From contig RKRS01000182.1 of the NCBI GenBank assembly GCA_007571275.1, forward strand, positions 1 to 10,697: DNA of 10,697 bases, in the 5' to 3' direction. Positions 1-6,540 of this stretch are shown in pieces. Numbering within the stretch: position 1 is the first letter of the stretch; the number at the start of each line of letters is the position of its first letter. Made by a program: the position numbers and the translations under genes. Source of the stretch: Dehalococcoidia bacterium (GTDB taxonomy: Bacteria > Chloroflexota > Dehalococcoidia > Bin125). The notes beneath the pieces are model-generated. The model was not told the DNA's origin. It saw only the letters and a list, made by a program, of their open reading frames with translations, and ran no database searches.

Positions 1-228
1 GAGGCGATTGATCTCATCGTGCTTGGCGTCTCACACGCCAACACGGTGTATGGCGGTGGTGGCGAGCAGACCGCGTTGGTCCGCCGCGCTGGTCTGGCGA
101 TTGACCTCGGCCACACCGCCGACTACATCCTCTCTCATGCACCCTGTGAAGTCGTGGTGGTTCGAGGGCCGGCCCGAATCTACGCCGATCAGCTCGGCCA
201 ACCGAACAGCGGCTTCAGGGACGACTAA
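1..228 (+). CDS. C-terminal end of a universal-stress-protein-like domain, probably the tail of a permease (5' truncated)
   Basis: The frame is open from base 1 and ends at TAA 226-228, giving 75 residues of a larger protein. The fragment reads as the second half of a UspA-like alpha/beta domain: a hydrophobic strand (DLIVLGVS), a glycine-rich stretch (YGGGGEQ), then a GHTADYIL segment and a last strand APCEVVVVRGP. This recalls the family pattern in which a G-[ST]-x-A-x-x-[IL] nucleotide-binding segment precedes a final 'APCPVLVV' strand. In many bacteria such domains are fused to the C-terminus of APC-type permeases or cation transporters. The two TrkA-type genes immediately downstream make a transporter tail plausible, but the membrane part lies outside the window. 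A free-standing Usp protein cannot be excluded. The next gene starts 32 bases downstream. Confidence 0.6.
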   Translation, partial: EAIDLIVLGVSHANTVYGGGGEQTALVRRAGLAIDLGHTADYILSHAPCEVVVVRGPARIYADQLGQPNSGFRDD

Positions 229-260
229 CGTCGAGCAAGACGGAGAAGAGGCAAACGACC

Positions 261-686
261 ATGCGCGTCGTGATCATGGGTTGTGGACGACTCGGTTCCA
301 CCCTGGCCCGTGAACTCGATCACGAGGGTCACCATGTCACCGTGATCGACGTCGACGCCGCCGCCTTCAACTGGCTGGAAGACGATTTTCAAGGCGCCAC
401 CATTGTTGGCTCGGGTGAGGATGTCGAGGTCCAGGAAGCCGCTGGCGTGCCTGGCGCGGACATCTTTCTTGCGCTGGCGAACGGCGACAATCGCAACGCA
501 ATGGCCGTCCAGATCGCCAAGCACATCCATCACGCGCCCCGCGTAGTCGCCCGGATCTACGATCCGGAGCGCGCCGATATCTATCGGCAACTCGGCATCA
601 ATGTCGTCAACCCCACCACCATCCTCGATCAGATGGTTCGCGCAGCCGCCTTCGGCGAAGACGAACCAAGCGGGACAATCTCCTGA
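261..686 (+). CDS. TrkA-family NAD-binding protein with RCK_N domain only
   Basis: A 141-residue cytosolic protein consisting essentially of one Rossmann-fold RCK_N (TrkA-N) domain. The N-terminus shows the nucleotide-binding loop GCGRLGSTLA (residues 7-16). An acidic residue at the end of strand 2 (VIDVD, 28-32) would contact the ribose of NAD(H). GSGED (50-54) and the VVARIYDPE strand-turn (95-103) are typical of RCK_N domains. In this family the nucleotide-bound domain gates or activates a K+ channel or transporter. There is no RCK_C domain after residue 125, only a short acidic tail. The ATG is preceded by a purine-rich GGAGAAGAGG, a good ribosome binding site. The next gene, which does have RCK_C, starts 3 bases after the stop, so the two products may work as a heteromer. 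The regulated transporter is inferred to be upstream. Confidence 0.85.
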   Translation: MRVVIMGCGRLGSTLARELDHEGHHVTVIDVDAAAFNWLEDDFQGATIVGSGEDVEVQEAAGVPGADIFLALANGDNRNAMAVQIAKHIHHAPRVVARIYDPERADIYRQLGINVVNPTTILDQMVRAAAFGEDEPSGTIS

Positions 687-689
687 ATC

Positions 690-1352
690 ATGTACATCAT
701 CATCGTTGGCGGTGGCAAAGTCGGACGCGGCGCAGCGCGTGACCTGATCGAAATGGGGCATGAAGTCTGCGTCGTCGAGCGCGACGCCAACACCGCCTGG
801 TCAATCAACAACGAACTCGGCGAGGTAGCGCTGCTCGGCGACGGCGCAGAAATCCATGTGCAGCGAGCCGCCGGCATGAGTCGGGCTGAGGTCGTGGTCG
901 CCTGCACCGGACGGGACCAAGCCAATCTTGCGGTTGCGCAAACGGCGCAAACCCGCTTCAACGTGGGCAAAGTCATCGCCCGCATCAACGATCCGCGCAA
1001 CGAGCGCATCTTCCGCGCGCTCGGTTTTCACTTCACCATCTCCGCCACGACTGCGATCGTCAACGCCATCGAGCAGGAGGTGAGCGCCGGCCTCACCCGT
1101 CTCACGCAGCTGCGCTCGACTGCGTTCATCCTCGCGGAACTCGTGGTTCCACACCTCGCCCCAGCGGTCGGATGTACGGTGCGAGAGCTCAATCTGCCGC
1201 CACACACGGTGCTGGCCTTGGTAATTCGCGCGGACGATCAACCAGAAATTCCGGGACCCAACACAACGATCCACGCGGCCGATGTGATCATCGCCGTCAC
1301 CCAGCCGCAACACGAGTCAGCCTTGCGAACAGCGTTGACCGGAGAATCGTAG
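690..1352 (+). CDS. trkA: TrkA-family K+ uptake regulator with RCK_N and RCK_C domains
   Basis: A 220-residue cytosolic regulator. RCK_N spans about residues 1-125: the NAD-binding loop GGGKVGRGAA (7-16), an acidic strand-2 end VVERD (28-32), GDGAE (50-54) and VIARINDPRNE (95-105). A smaller RCK_C (TrkA-C) domain covers about 140-217, ending in the typical DVIIAVTQ strand. In the family such proteins bind NAD(H) or ATP through RCK_N and a ligand through RCK_C, and control Trk/Ktr-type or APC-type cation transporters. This is about half the length of the four-domain E. coli TrkA, as in KtrA-like two-domain forms. It follows the RCK_N-only gene by 3 bases and precedes pheA by 4, so co-translation is likely. 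The symbol is used at family level; the partner transporter is not in the window. Confidence 0.85.
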   Translation: MYIIIVGGGKVGRGAARDLIEMGHEVCVVERDANTAWSINNELGEVALLGDGAEIHVQRAAGMSRAEVVVACTGRDQANLAVAQTAQTRFNVGKVIARINDPRNERIFRALGFHFTISATTAIVNAIEQEVSAGLTRLTQLRSTAFILAELVVPHLAPAVGCTVRELNLPPHTVLALVIRADDQPEIPGPNTTIHAADVIIAVTQPQHESALRTALTGES

Positions 1353-1356
1353 CCCC

Positions 1357-2211
1357 ATGACCCAGACCCATCCAGATCCGATCAACATCGCCTACCTCGG
1401 TCCGCCTGGCACGTTCACCGAGCAGGCTGCCGTCCTCTTCGCCGGAGACGATCCGCGCTCCCGCTTCATCCCTCATCACAGCATTACCGCCTCGGCCGAG
1501 TCAGTCGCGCACGGCAATGCCGACGTCGCCGTGGTCCCCTTCGAAAACTCGCTCGCCGGCGCCGTCGGCGAGACGCACGACCTGATCATCCACCAACTCG
1601 ACCTCCATATCTGCGACGAACTCGTCGTCCCCATCGAACATTGTCTGATCGTCGCGCCCGACGCCGACATCTCCGAGATTCGTGTGATCTACTCCCACCC
1701 CCAGGCGCTCGGACAGTGCCAGCGCTATCTCAACCGTCGCTTTCCCGGCGCGCGCACCGAGGCGACCCTGTCGACGGCCCAGGCGGTTTCCCGTGTCGTC
1801 GAAATCGGCGATCACGTCGCCGCCATCGCTCCCCGACGCGCGGCGCAGTTGCATGACGCGCCGATTCTGGAAATCGGCATTGAGGACGACCATCGCAACG
1901 CCACTCGCTTCGTTGTCCTCGCCGACCGTGACCACGAACCGACCGGCGACGATCGCTCGACCATCCTCTTCGGTACCGCTAATCGTCCCGGAGCTCTGCT
2001 GCGGGTGCTACAACACTTCGCCGACGCCGACATCAACCTGACCAGAATCGAATCGCGTCCCGCCCGAGAGCGGCTCGGCTCCTATCTCTTCCTGATCGAT
2101 TGCGATGGACATCGCACGGATCCCGCTCTCTCCACCGCGCTGGAGCGACTTGAGCCCGAACTCGAGCGGCTGCGCATGATCGGCAGCTACCCCAAAGCCC
2201 CCAGACCCTGA
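1357..2211 (+). CDS. pheA: prephenate dehydratase with C-terminal ACT domain
   Basis: A 284-residue enzyme converting prephenate to phenylpyruvate, with loss of water and CO2, in phenylalanine biosynthesis. The catalytic domain covers about residues 9-190 and shows the family signatures YLGPPGTFTE (13-22), VVPFENSLAG (59-68), YSHPQALGQC (112-121) and the NATRF motif (181-185), whose Thr is required for dehydration in characterised enzymes. An ACT regulatory domain follows at about 202-280, with NRPGALLRVL (209-218) and the ESRP motif (232-235) that contributes to phenylalanine binding, so feedback inhibition by Phe is expected. No chorismate mutase domain is present, so this is the monofunctional form. 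GGAG lies about 10 bases before the ATG. The gene begins 4 bases after trkA; its place between transport and repair genes looks like operon packing rather than a pathway link. Confidence 0.95.
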   Translation: MTQTHPDPINIAYLGPPGTFTEQAAVLFAGDDPRSRFIPHHSITASAESVAHGNADVAVVPFENSLAGAVGETHDLIIHQLDLHICDELVVPIEHCLIVAPDADISEIRVIYSHPQALGQCQRYLNRRFPGARTEATLSTAQAVSRVVEIGDHVAAIAPRRAAQLHDAPILEIGIEDDHRNATRFVVLADRDHEPTGDDRSTILFGTANRPGALLRVLQHFADADINLTRIESRPARERLGSYLFLIDCDGHRTDPALSTALERLEPELERLRMIGSYPKAPRP

Positions 2212-2224
2212 AGATCACCGCCGC

Positions 2225-3052
2225 ATGCCCGAAATTCCTGAACTACAACACATCGCTCGGGTGCTCGCCAATCGGCTCAGCGGTCGCCCGATCATCAACG
2301 TCGATGTGCAGAAGCCCATCGTCATCCGACTCCCACGTGAGGACTTTGTCGCCGGATTGTTGGGCGCAGAGTTTCAGTCAATCACGCGAACTGGCAAGTT
2401 TCTCCTCTTCCACACCAACCGCGACAGCATCCTCGCCGTCAATCCGATGCTCAACGGCCGATTCCAGTGGACTTCTGGACCCGACGGCGTAGAGAAGCCG
2501 CACGCTCGCACCTGCTTCACCCTGCAGTTTCAGGACTCGGAGGGCGTACTCGGCATCCGCTACATCGACGAACGCTATCTGGGCAAGATTTATCTCGTCG
2601 ATCAGCACAACCTCGACCAGGTACCGGTTCTCAATGAGCAGGGGCCGGATGCGCTCGACGGCGCGCTCGACCAGGATCAGTTTCTTAAGCGACTCAGGCG
2701 CTATCGAGGCCAGGTCAAGAACGCGCTGGTCAATGCGAAGTTCATTGCCGGCATTGGCAACGCCTACTCCGACGAAATCCTCTTCAACGCCGGCATCCAT
2801 CCGTTCACGAGGATATCCACGCTTTCCGAGGAACGCCGAGTCAAGCTCTACGAAGCCATCCAGGAGACGCTCAACTGGGCTGCCGAGATCGCCGCAAGCG
2901 AGATTGGCCAGCGGATTGACAGCAAGCCCCGAGACTTCCTCAACGTCCACCGCAAGGCTGGCGAGCCCTGTCCGAAGTGCGGCAATCCAATTTCAGAGGT
3001 CGCCCCCAACCGTCGGATCACATCCTTCTGCCGCGCCTGTCAACCGAATTAG
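2225..3052 (+). CDS. mutM: Fpg/Nei-family DNA glycosylase (formamidopyrimidine-DNA glycosylase-like)
   Basis: A 275-residue base-excision repair enzyme that would remove oxidised bases and nick the abasic site by beta/delta elimination. It starts MPEIPEL, so after Met removal it has the catalytic N-terminal Pro and the essential Glu. Lys58 in TGKFLLF matches the conserved beta-hairpin lysine. A helix-two-turn-helix lies at about 166-193 (AGIGNAYSDEILFNAGIHP), and the C-terminal zinc finger uses Cys249, Cys252, Cys269 and Cys272 with the RRITSFCRACQ signature. Length matches the family. Oddities: the usual HLGM loop reads NPML (73-76), and the usual RRFG after the DNA-probing Arg reads RYLG (117-120), so two of the three lesion-probing residues differ from E. 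coli Fpg. It may therefore be a paralogue with a different preference. It starts 13 bases after pheA and I see no clear Shine-Dalgarno. Confidence 0.88.
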   Translation: MPEIPELQHIARVLANRLSGRPIINVDVQKPIVIRLPREDFVAGLLGAEFQSITRTGKFLLFHTNRDSILAVNPMLNGRFQWTSGPDGVEKPHARTCFTLQFQDSEGVLGIRYIDERYLGKIYLVDQHNLDQVPVLNEQGPDALDGALDQDQFLKRLRRYRGQVKNALVNAKFIAGIGNAYSDEILFNAGIHPFTRISTLSEERRVKLYEAIQETLNWAAEIAASEIGQRIDSKPRDFLNVHRKAGEPCPKCGNPISEVAPNRRITSFCRACQPN

Positions 3053-3062
3053 CAGGCTGTAT

Positions 3063-3075
3063 GGTCGTTGCGACC
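3063..3075. other. short inverted repeat at the convergent junction
   Basis: GGTCG (3063-3067) and CGACC (3071-3075) are perfect arms around a 3-base loop. They lie in the 25-base gap between the convergent stops of the DNA glycosylase and the HNH gene. No T-tract follows on either strand, so it does not look like a standard intrinsic terminator; it may be a weak bidirectional stop or chance. Confidence 0.25.
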
Positions 3076-3077
3076 GA

Positions 3078-3626
3078 TCAGTCCAGGGACAGCGCGCGCT
3101 CCGCGCCGGGGATGAACGGCGCCCATCCCGGCTGACTCTCCAGATATTGCCCAAACAGGTTCGCCGGCGTCACGGTCGGTCGTTTGGGCTCTGTCCGTAA
3201 CTGCATTCGAGCCTCACGAGGCGTTCGCCCCGCTTTGCGGTGATTGCAACTACGGCAGGCCGAGACCAGGTTCTCCCAAGTATGGCTACCGCCCCGGAAG
3301 CGAGGGATCACGTGGTCGAGCGTCAGGTCCTTCAGCGCCGTTCGGCGGCCGCAGTATTGACACATAAACCGATCACGAACGAACACCTCACGGCGAGACA
3401 GACGCATCACTGGCCGCGGACGACGGATAAAGTAGACCATCCGAATCACTGAGGGCACATCGAACTCGCCGCTGACGGTACGCAACAGCGCCTTGGCGCG
3501 ATCCAGTCGGTCGATCACCTCGGCTTTACCGCGCGCCACCAACACCACCGCGCGCCGTACGTTGCACACGTGTAACGGCTCGTAGTTCTGATTCAGCACC
3601 AGGACCGACTTGTTCAGAACCGACAT
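3078..3626 (-). CDS. HNH endonuclease family protein
   Basis: A 182-residue protein from the ATG at 3626. The frame extends upstream to a TTG at 3689, but those 21 residues look unlike the family, while MSVLNKSVLVLNQNYEPL is the usual beginning of this widespread group. The N-terminal half (about 1-78) is a conserved non-nuclease region. The HNH (beta-beta-alpha metal) fold is at about 80-131, with CxxC at Cys89/Cys92, the LDHVIPR motif (Asp104, His105), Asn119 in WENLV, and a second CxxC at Cys124/Cys127 followed by NHRK. Cysteines would hold a structural zinc, and His/Asn would bind the catalytic metal. These stand-alone HNH proteins are common in bacterial chromosomes and their role is not settled. 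It is the last gene of its strand block, 105 bases after cvpA, and converges on the DNA glycosylase gene. No good ribosome binding site is visible. Confidence 0.82.
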   Translation of the reverse strand: MSVLNKSVLVLNQNYEPLHVCNVRRAVVLVARGKAEVIDRLDRAKALLRTVSGEFDVPSVIRMVYFIRRPRPVMRLSRREVFVRDRFMCQYCGRRTALKDLTLDHVIPRFRGGSHTWENLVSACRSCNHRKAGRTPREARMQLRTEPKRPTVTPANLFGQYLESQPGWAPFIPGAERALSLD

Positions 3627-3731
3627 CGTACCGATGTGATCGTACCACCGCCTGAAGCACGGGGACGTTTGCAGCGGGGTAGTTGGCAATTCGCCAGTGG
3701 TTCTCGCCAGTATTTCTGTGGCGCATGCCGT

Positions 3732-4334
3732 TCAGCCGCCGCCGATCGAACCCTGGACCCCTTCCGCACTCGATCTCAGGGTGTCCACTTCCAACACGAA
3801 TTGTTGGATCGCCAGATCAAACTCGGACGGCAATAGCGCCCGCACGATCGGTACGTTGTCCAGCATCACCCAGCCCAGGACCGATTCACCAATCGCGCCG
3901 TTGGCGTCATCAAGCCCGGCGAATACCACAATGGCGATCGCCGCCTGCGCCAACAGCAAACCAAACAGGACGCCAAACGACGCGCCGGCTGCGCGATCGG
4001 CCCAGCCCAGCAGTAGCACGGCCGCCAGCCCTCGCAGAAAGGTACCAAGCAGATAACCGCCCACTGACACGAGCGAGAGGATCACGGTGAAACTCGCAGC
4101 CCGCATCACTCCGGATGGCGCCTCCGCAATTGCGAGGTCGACAAACACCCGCTCGTGGTACATCCCTGCGAGCAGCACGCCAACGACGATCGACAGCAAC
4201 GCCACGCCGGCTCGCAGGATGCCCAACCGCCAGCCCCACACACCAATCCCGATGACCAGCCCGAGAATGACCAGGTCAATCCAGCTGAGACCCAGAATCA
4301 GGCCGGAATCCGTCACGAAACTCACTGTACACAA
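3732..4334 (-). CDS. CvpA-family integral membrane protein
   Basis: A 200-residue protein with four predicted membrane helices at about residues 13-33, 38-58, 80-100 and 116-139. Helix-initiating SWIDLVILGLV and the G-W-x-x-G segment (33-38) are typical of the CvpA family, as is GWADRAAGASFGVLFG (110-125), where an acidic-Arg pair precedes a Gly-rich helix. Family members were named for colicin V production and affect envelope or secretion phenotypes; the molecular activity is not established. The start is uncertain: the longest frame begins with TTG at 4334, and GTG at 4325 or 4316 would also fit before the first helix. AAGGGCGG lies upstream, just inside the radC stop. The gap to radC is 17 bases, so the two are probably co-transcribed. 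Confidence 0.8.
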   Translation of the reverse strand: MCTVSFVTDSGLILGLSWIDLVILGLVIGIGVWGWRLGILRAGVALLSIVVGVLLAGMYHERVFVDLAIAEAPSGVMRAASFTVILSLVSVGGYLLGTFLRGLAAVLLLGWADRAAGASFGVLFGLLLAQAAIAIVVFAGLDDANGAIGESVLGWVMLDNVPIVRALLPSEFDLAIQQFVLEVDTLRSSAEGVQGSIGGG

Positions 4335-4351
4335 GAAACGGACATCCGCCC

Positions 4352-5200
4352 TTAGCCGCGATAGCGACCTGCGTCTGCCTCGCCGGCGCTCCGCGCGGTC
4401 GAAGCTGAGGCGCCCAGCTGTCCCAGCTGCGCCATTGACGTATATGCCGCACCCGTCACGATCACGTGGTCGAGCAGCTCGATGCCCATCGTGGTCGATG
4501 CGTTCTGGAGGTCGGCGGTCATCTCACGATCAGCTCGCGACGGTGCGGTCGAACCGGATGGGTGGTTATGGACGATGATCATCGCGGAACCCTGATGAAT
4601 GATCACCGGTCGTAGTAGCTCCGCCACCCGCACCGATGCTCCGTGCACCATCCCTTTGTACAGCCGCTCCTCACGAATCAGACGATGCTGCAGGTCGAGC
4701 ACCAGCACCCATACCTCTTCGTGAACCAGATTGCCCAACAACCCCCGATAGCGCTCGAATACCTGCTGCGACGAGCGAAACGGCTCCCGCGCCGGCCACT
4801 CATCATCGGCCAGGCCTCGAGCGGCCAGCTCGACTGCCGCCTTGATGCGGGTCACCTTGGCTTCCTTCAGACCGGTCACCCGCATGACCTCTTTGGCGTC
4901 GGAGCGCAACAAGCCCACCAAGCCCCGATCGGCCAATAACCTCCGCGAGATCTCAAGCACGTTCTCTCCACGTCGACCAGAGCTCAACAGGATCGCCAGC
5001 AGCTCGGCGTTCGACAGCGCATCCGCCCCCAACCGCAACAAGCGCTCCCGTGGACGGTCAGCGGGGTCCATGTCCTTGATCCGCTGGCGCGTTGTCGGAT
5101 TCGACTCCTCAGACTCGGCTTCCGCAAGCCGGGACTGCCTGGCCCGCTCGGCGTCCTCCTGCGCCCATGCCGCCTCGAGTTCCGCCAGCGGATCCCGCAC
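4352..5200 (-). CDS. radC: RadC family protein (JAMM/MPN domain)
   Basis: A 282-residue protein if begun at the GTG at 5200, which lies 4 bases after the stop of the upstream gene. The family core starts near RIKDMDPADRPRERLLRLGA (40-59). A helix-hairpin-helix segment lies at about 98-120, and a JAMM metalloprotease-like domain covers about 140-260. The JAMM motif is intact: His211, His213, Ser221 and Asp224 in HNHPSGSTAPSRAD. The family is labelled DNA repair, but E. coli RadC has no proven repair role and the biochemical activity is unsettled. The roughly 40 residues before the core are highly charged (AQEDAERARQSRLAEAE) and longer than usual. An internal ATG (residue 44) would give a shorter protein close to the family norm, so the start is uncertain. 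Reading further upstream would overlap the preceding gene, which is unlikely. Confidence 0.88.
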   Translation of the reverse strand: MRDPLAELEAAWAQEDAERARQSRLAEAESEESNPTTRQRIKDMDPADRPRERLLRLGADALSNAELLAILLSSGRRGENVLEISRRLLADRGLVGLLRSDAKEVMRVTGLKEAKVTRIKAAVELAARGLADDEWPAREPFRSSQQVFERYRGLLGNLVHEEVWVLVLDLQHRLIREERLYKGMVHGASVRVAELLRPVIIHQGSAMIIVHNHPSGSTAPSRADREMTADLQNASTTMGIELLDHVIVTGAAYTSMAQLGQLGASASTARSAGEADAGRYRG

Positions 5201-5204
5201 CGAG

Positions 5205-5834
5205 TTACTCGTCGCGGCCGTCGCCGAACGTCGGCAGATCGACCCGCTCCCGGGTTTCAGCCGCTTCCCGTTTCCGCTCCCGTCGACGCTGCTCCCAGGC
5301 ATCCTCGATATCGCCGCCGCGCTCCCTCTCGCGCGCCGCTTCCTCTGCTTCCGCTTCGCTGAGCGGACGCTCGTCCTCGCCCAAGGGGCGCCAGGCAACG
5401 ACCGCGTTGGTATGCGGATAGTGATTCAGATAGACCCAACCGCCTGACTCCGGCATCTCCTCGTACATCAATCTGGGCACGCGAAACACGCGACGCGCAA
5501 CCAACACATAGTGGGCGCGAAAGAAGATCAGCAGATCAAACTTGCGCCACTTGCGCGCGACCTGGCCCGTAGTGTCGATCGGCTCGGCAAACCAGTCGCG
5601 AAACGCCGAGAGCGCGGAAAAGCCCGAGAGCAACCCAATCAACGCGAACAGGGAGAACCCGAACCACGAGCCTCCGTTGCCATCCAAAGCGTCGAGCATC
5701 ATGTATACGGCGCCGACCGTCAGCAGGCCGAACGCCGGAGTCCAAATCACCATGGAGCGCAGAATCGCCCGCCGTGCGCGTTCCTGATCAGGCGCTTGCG
5801 TGCCTCGCAACTCCTCGAATCTACCCGCCGCCAC
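5205..5834 (-). CDS. uncharacterised membrane protein with two helices and a charged C-terminal tail
   Basis: I do not recognise the family. The 209-residue product begins at a GTG at 5834, preceded by a strong GAGGGAG about 9 bases upstream, and overlaps the end of the LysM gene by 14 bases in another frame. After a basic N-terminus there are two hydrophobic helices at about 29-48 and 55-78. A soluble region (about 83-150) follows, rich in aromatics and beta-prone, with KWRKFDLLIFFRAHYVLVAR (95-114) and VYLNHYPHTNAVVAW (134-148), which look like a folded conserved domain. Residues about 153-196 are an Ala/Glu/Arg tail with coiled-coil or disordered character. The soluble parts are probably cytosolic, because positive charge flanks both helices. 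It is followed 4 bases later by radC, so translation is probably coupled. Confidence 0.75.
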   Translation of the reverse strand: MAAGRFEELRGTQAPDQERARRAILRSMVIWTPAFGLLTVGAVYMMLDALDGNGGSWFGFSLFALIGLLSGFSALSAFRDWFAEPIDTTGQVARKWRKFDLLIFFRAHYVLVARRVFRVPRLMYEEMPESGGWVYLNHYPHTNAVVAWRPLGEDERPLSEAEAEEAARERERGGDIEDAWEQRRRERKREAAETRERVDLPTFGDGRDE

Positions 5835-6378
5835 GGCTGCGCTCTCCCTCGCCTACAGGCGTGTCCCAAAGCGGAATCCAGATCCACTCGCCGTGGATCA
5901 GGGTCGAGTCCTCATCCAGGTACCAATTCCATCGCGCCAGATCGGACACTGGCACGCCTCGTGCGCTGGCAATCATGAACAGCGACTCGCCACGTTGCAC
6001 CTGGTACCGCTCAAAGGAATCCGGGCGGGCTGGCTCGCTCGGATCAGGCTGACCAGGCACAATGCCAGTCTGTGCAGGTATCGTCACTTGCCCTGACTCA
6101 CGTAGCGGAGTCAATGACCCGACGGACACGGAGCGTTCGGACTCCGCAACCTGAGAGGTCACGCTCGCCACTGCGCTCGTTGTCGCTGCTGAAGGTTCGC
6201 TCGGTAACTCAAGCGAGTCCAGCGAAATCGGGCCAACTGACTGCGAGGCAGAGCCCCACAACGCAGCCACTACCACGACGGCCACCGTGAGCGCGACCAC
6301 CACAACCAGCTCGAGCGCACGCGAACTGCGTAGCCATCTGCCAACAGGCTCACTGACCACCAAGTTGTAGAGCGCCAT
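5821..6378 (-). CDS. membrane-anchored LysM-domain protein
   Basis: A 185-residue protein with a short cytosolic N-terminus (1-21) and a very hydrophobic helix at about 23-41 (LVVVVALTVAVVVVAALW). A Ser/Thr/Pro/Glu-rich linker (about 43-122) leads to one LysM domain at about 125-169: YQVQRGESLFMIASARGVPV, the W-N-W segment and HGEWIWIP. LysM modules bind N-acetylglucosamine polymers, so it probably contacts peptidoglycan or another glycan from the outer face. No catalytic domain is present. The ATG at 6378 has GGGA about 6 bases upstream. It lies 162 bases downstream of rplL, with its own candidate promoter and a hairpin in the leader. Its 3' end overlaps the next gene. The high Ser/Thr/Pro content of the linker suggests an extended spacer. 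Confidence 0.82.
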   Translation of the reverse strand: MALYNLVVSEPVGRWLRSSRALELVVVVALTVAVVVVAALWGSASQSVGPISLDSLELPSEPSAATTSAVASVTSQVAESERSVSVGSLTPLRESGQVTIPAQTGIVPGQPDPSEPARPDSFERYQVQRGESLFMIASARGVPVSDLARWNWYLDEDSTLIHGEWIWIPLWDTPVGEGERSRGGG

Positions 6379-6395
6379 CGCGTTCCCGAAAGCTG

Positions 6396-6415
6396 CATCG
6401 ACAGCAACGTCGATG
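6396..6415 (-). other. stem-loop in the LysM gene leader
   Basis: CATCGAC (6396-6402) and GTCGATG (6409-6415) form a perfect 7-bp stem with a 6-base loop. It ends 17 bases before the LysM-protein ATG (6378), so as RNA it sits just upstream of the ribosome binding site. No U-tract follows, so it is not a classical terminator. It could influence translation or RNA stability. Confidence 0.4.
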
Positions 6416-6457
6416 AGGGTACTACGAAACCGCGCTCACGATAGCGGAACGGAGACA

Positions 6458-6486
6458 TACATACCTGGCCACTGACTGACTGTGAC
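6458..6486 (-). promoter_or_regulatory. weak candidate sigma-70-type promoter for the LysM gene block
   Basis: On the minus strand GTCACA (6486-6481) and TATGTA (6463-6458) are separated by 17 bases. They match the -35 consensus at 4 of 6 and the -10 at 3 of 6 positions. The site lies in the 162-base gap between rplL and the LysM gene, the only sizeable gap before this gene group. I see no clear intrinsic terminator after rplL in the same gap, so read-through is also possible. Confidence 0.22.
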
Positions 6487-6540
6487 CCGGCCGACGGGCG
6501 CAGGCAGTGGTTCGGTCAAGCGTCAGCCTGTGTGGGACGC

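Noticed and set aside
225..761. Minus-strand open frame of 178 codons opposite the first TrkA gene
   Set aside because: Antisense shadow; the + strand product has clear Rossmann motifs and a ribosome binding site.
2378..2950. Minus-strand open frame of 190 codons inside the DNA glycosylase gene
   Set aside because: Antisense to a gene with intact catalytic and zinc-finger residues; no recognisable motif of its own.
3627..3689. TTG-started N-terminal extension of the HNH protein
   Set aside because: The ATG at 3626 gives the usual family beginning, and the extra 21 residues show no similarity to it.
5201..5398. Upstream part of the radC frame reaching a TTG at 5398
   Set aside because: It overlaps the end of the preceding gene almost completely and translates to Arg/Ser/Gly-rich sequence unlike RadC; the GTG at 5200 is preferred.
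4842..5447. Plus-strand open frame of 201 codons opposite radC and the two-helix protein gene
   Set aside because: Ser/Arg/Pro-rich translation without domain features, antisense to well-supported genes.
6471..6482. ACTG repeated three times in the rplL-LysM gap
   Set aside because: Too short to be called a repeat element; likely chance.
6482..6540. Intrinsic terminator after rplL
   Set aside because: Several GC-rich partial stems occur (for example GCGTC/GACGC at 6520-6540), but none is followed by a U-tract on the minus strand.
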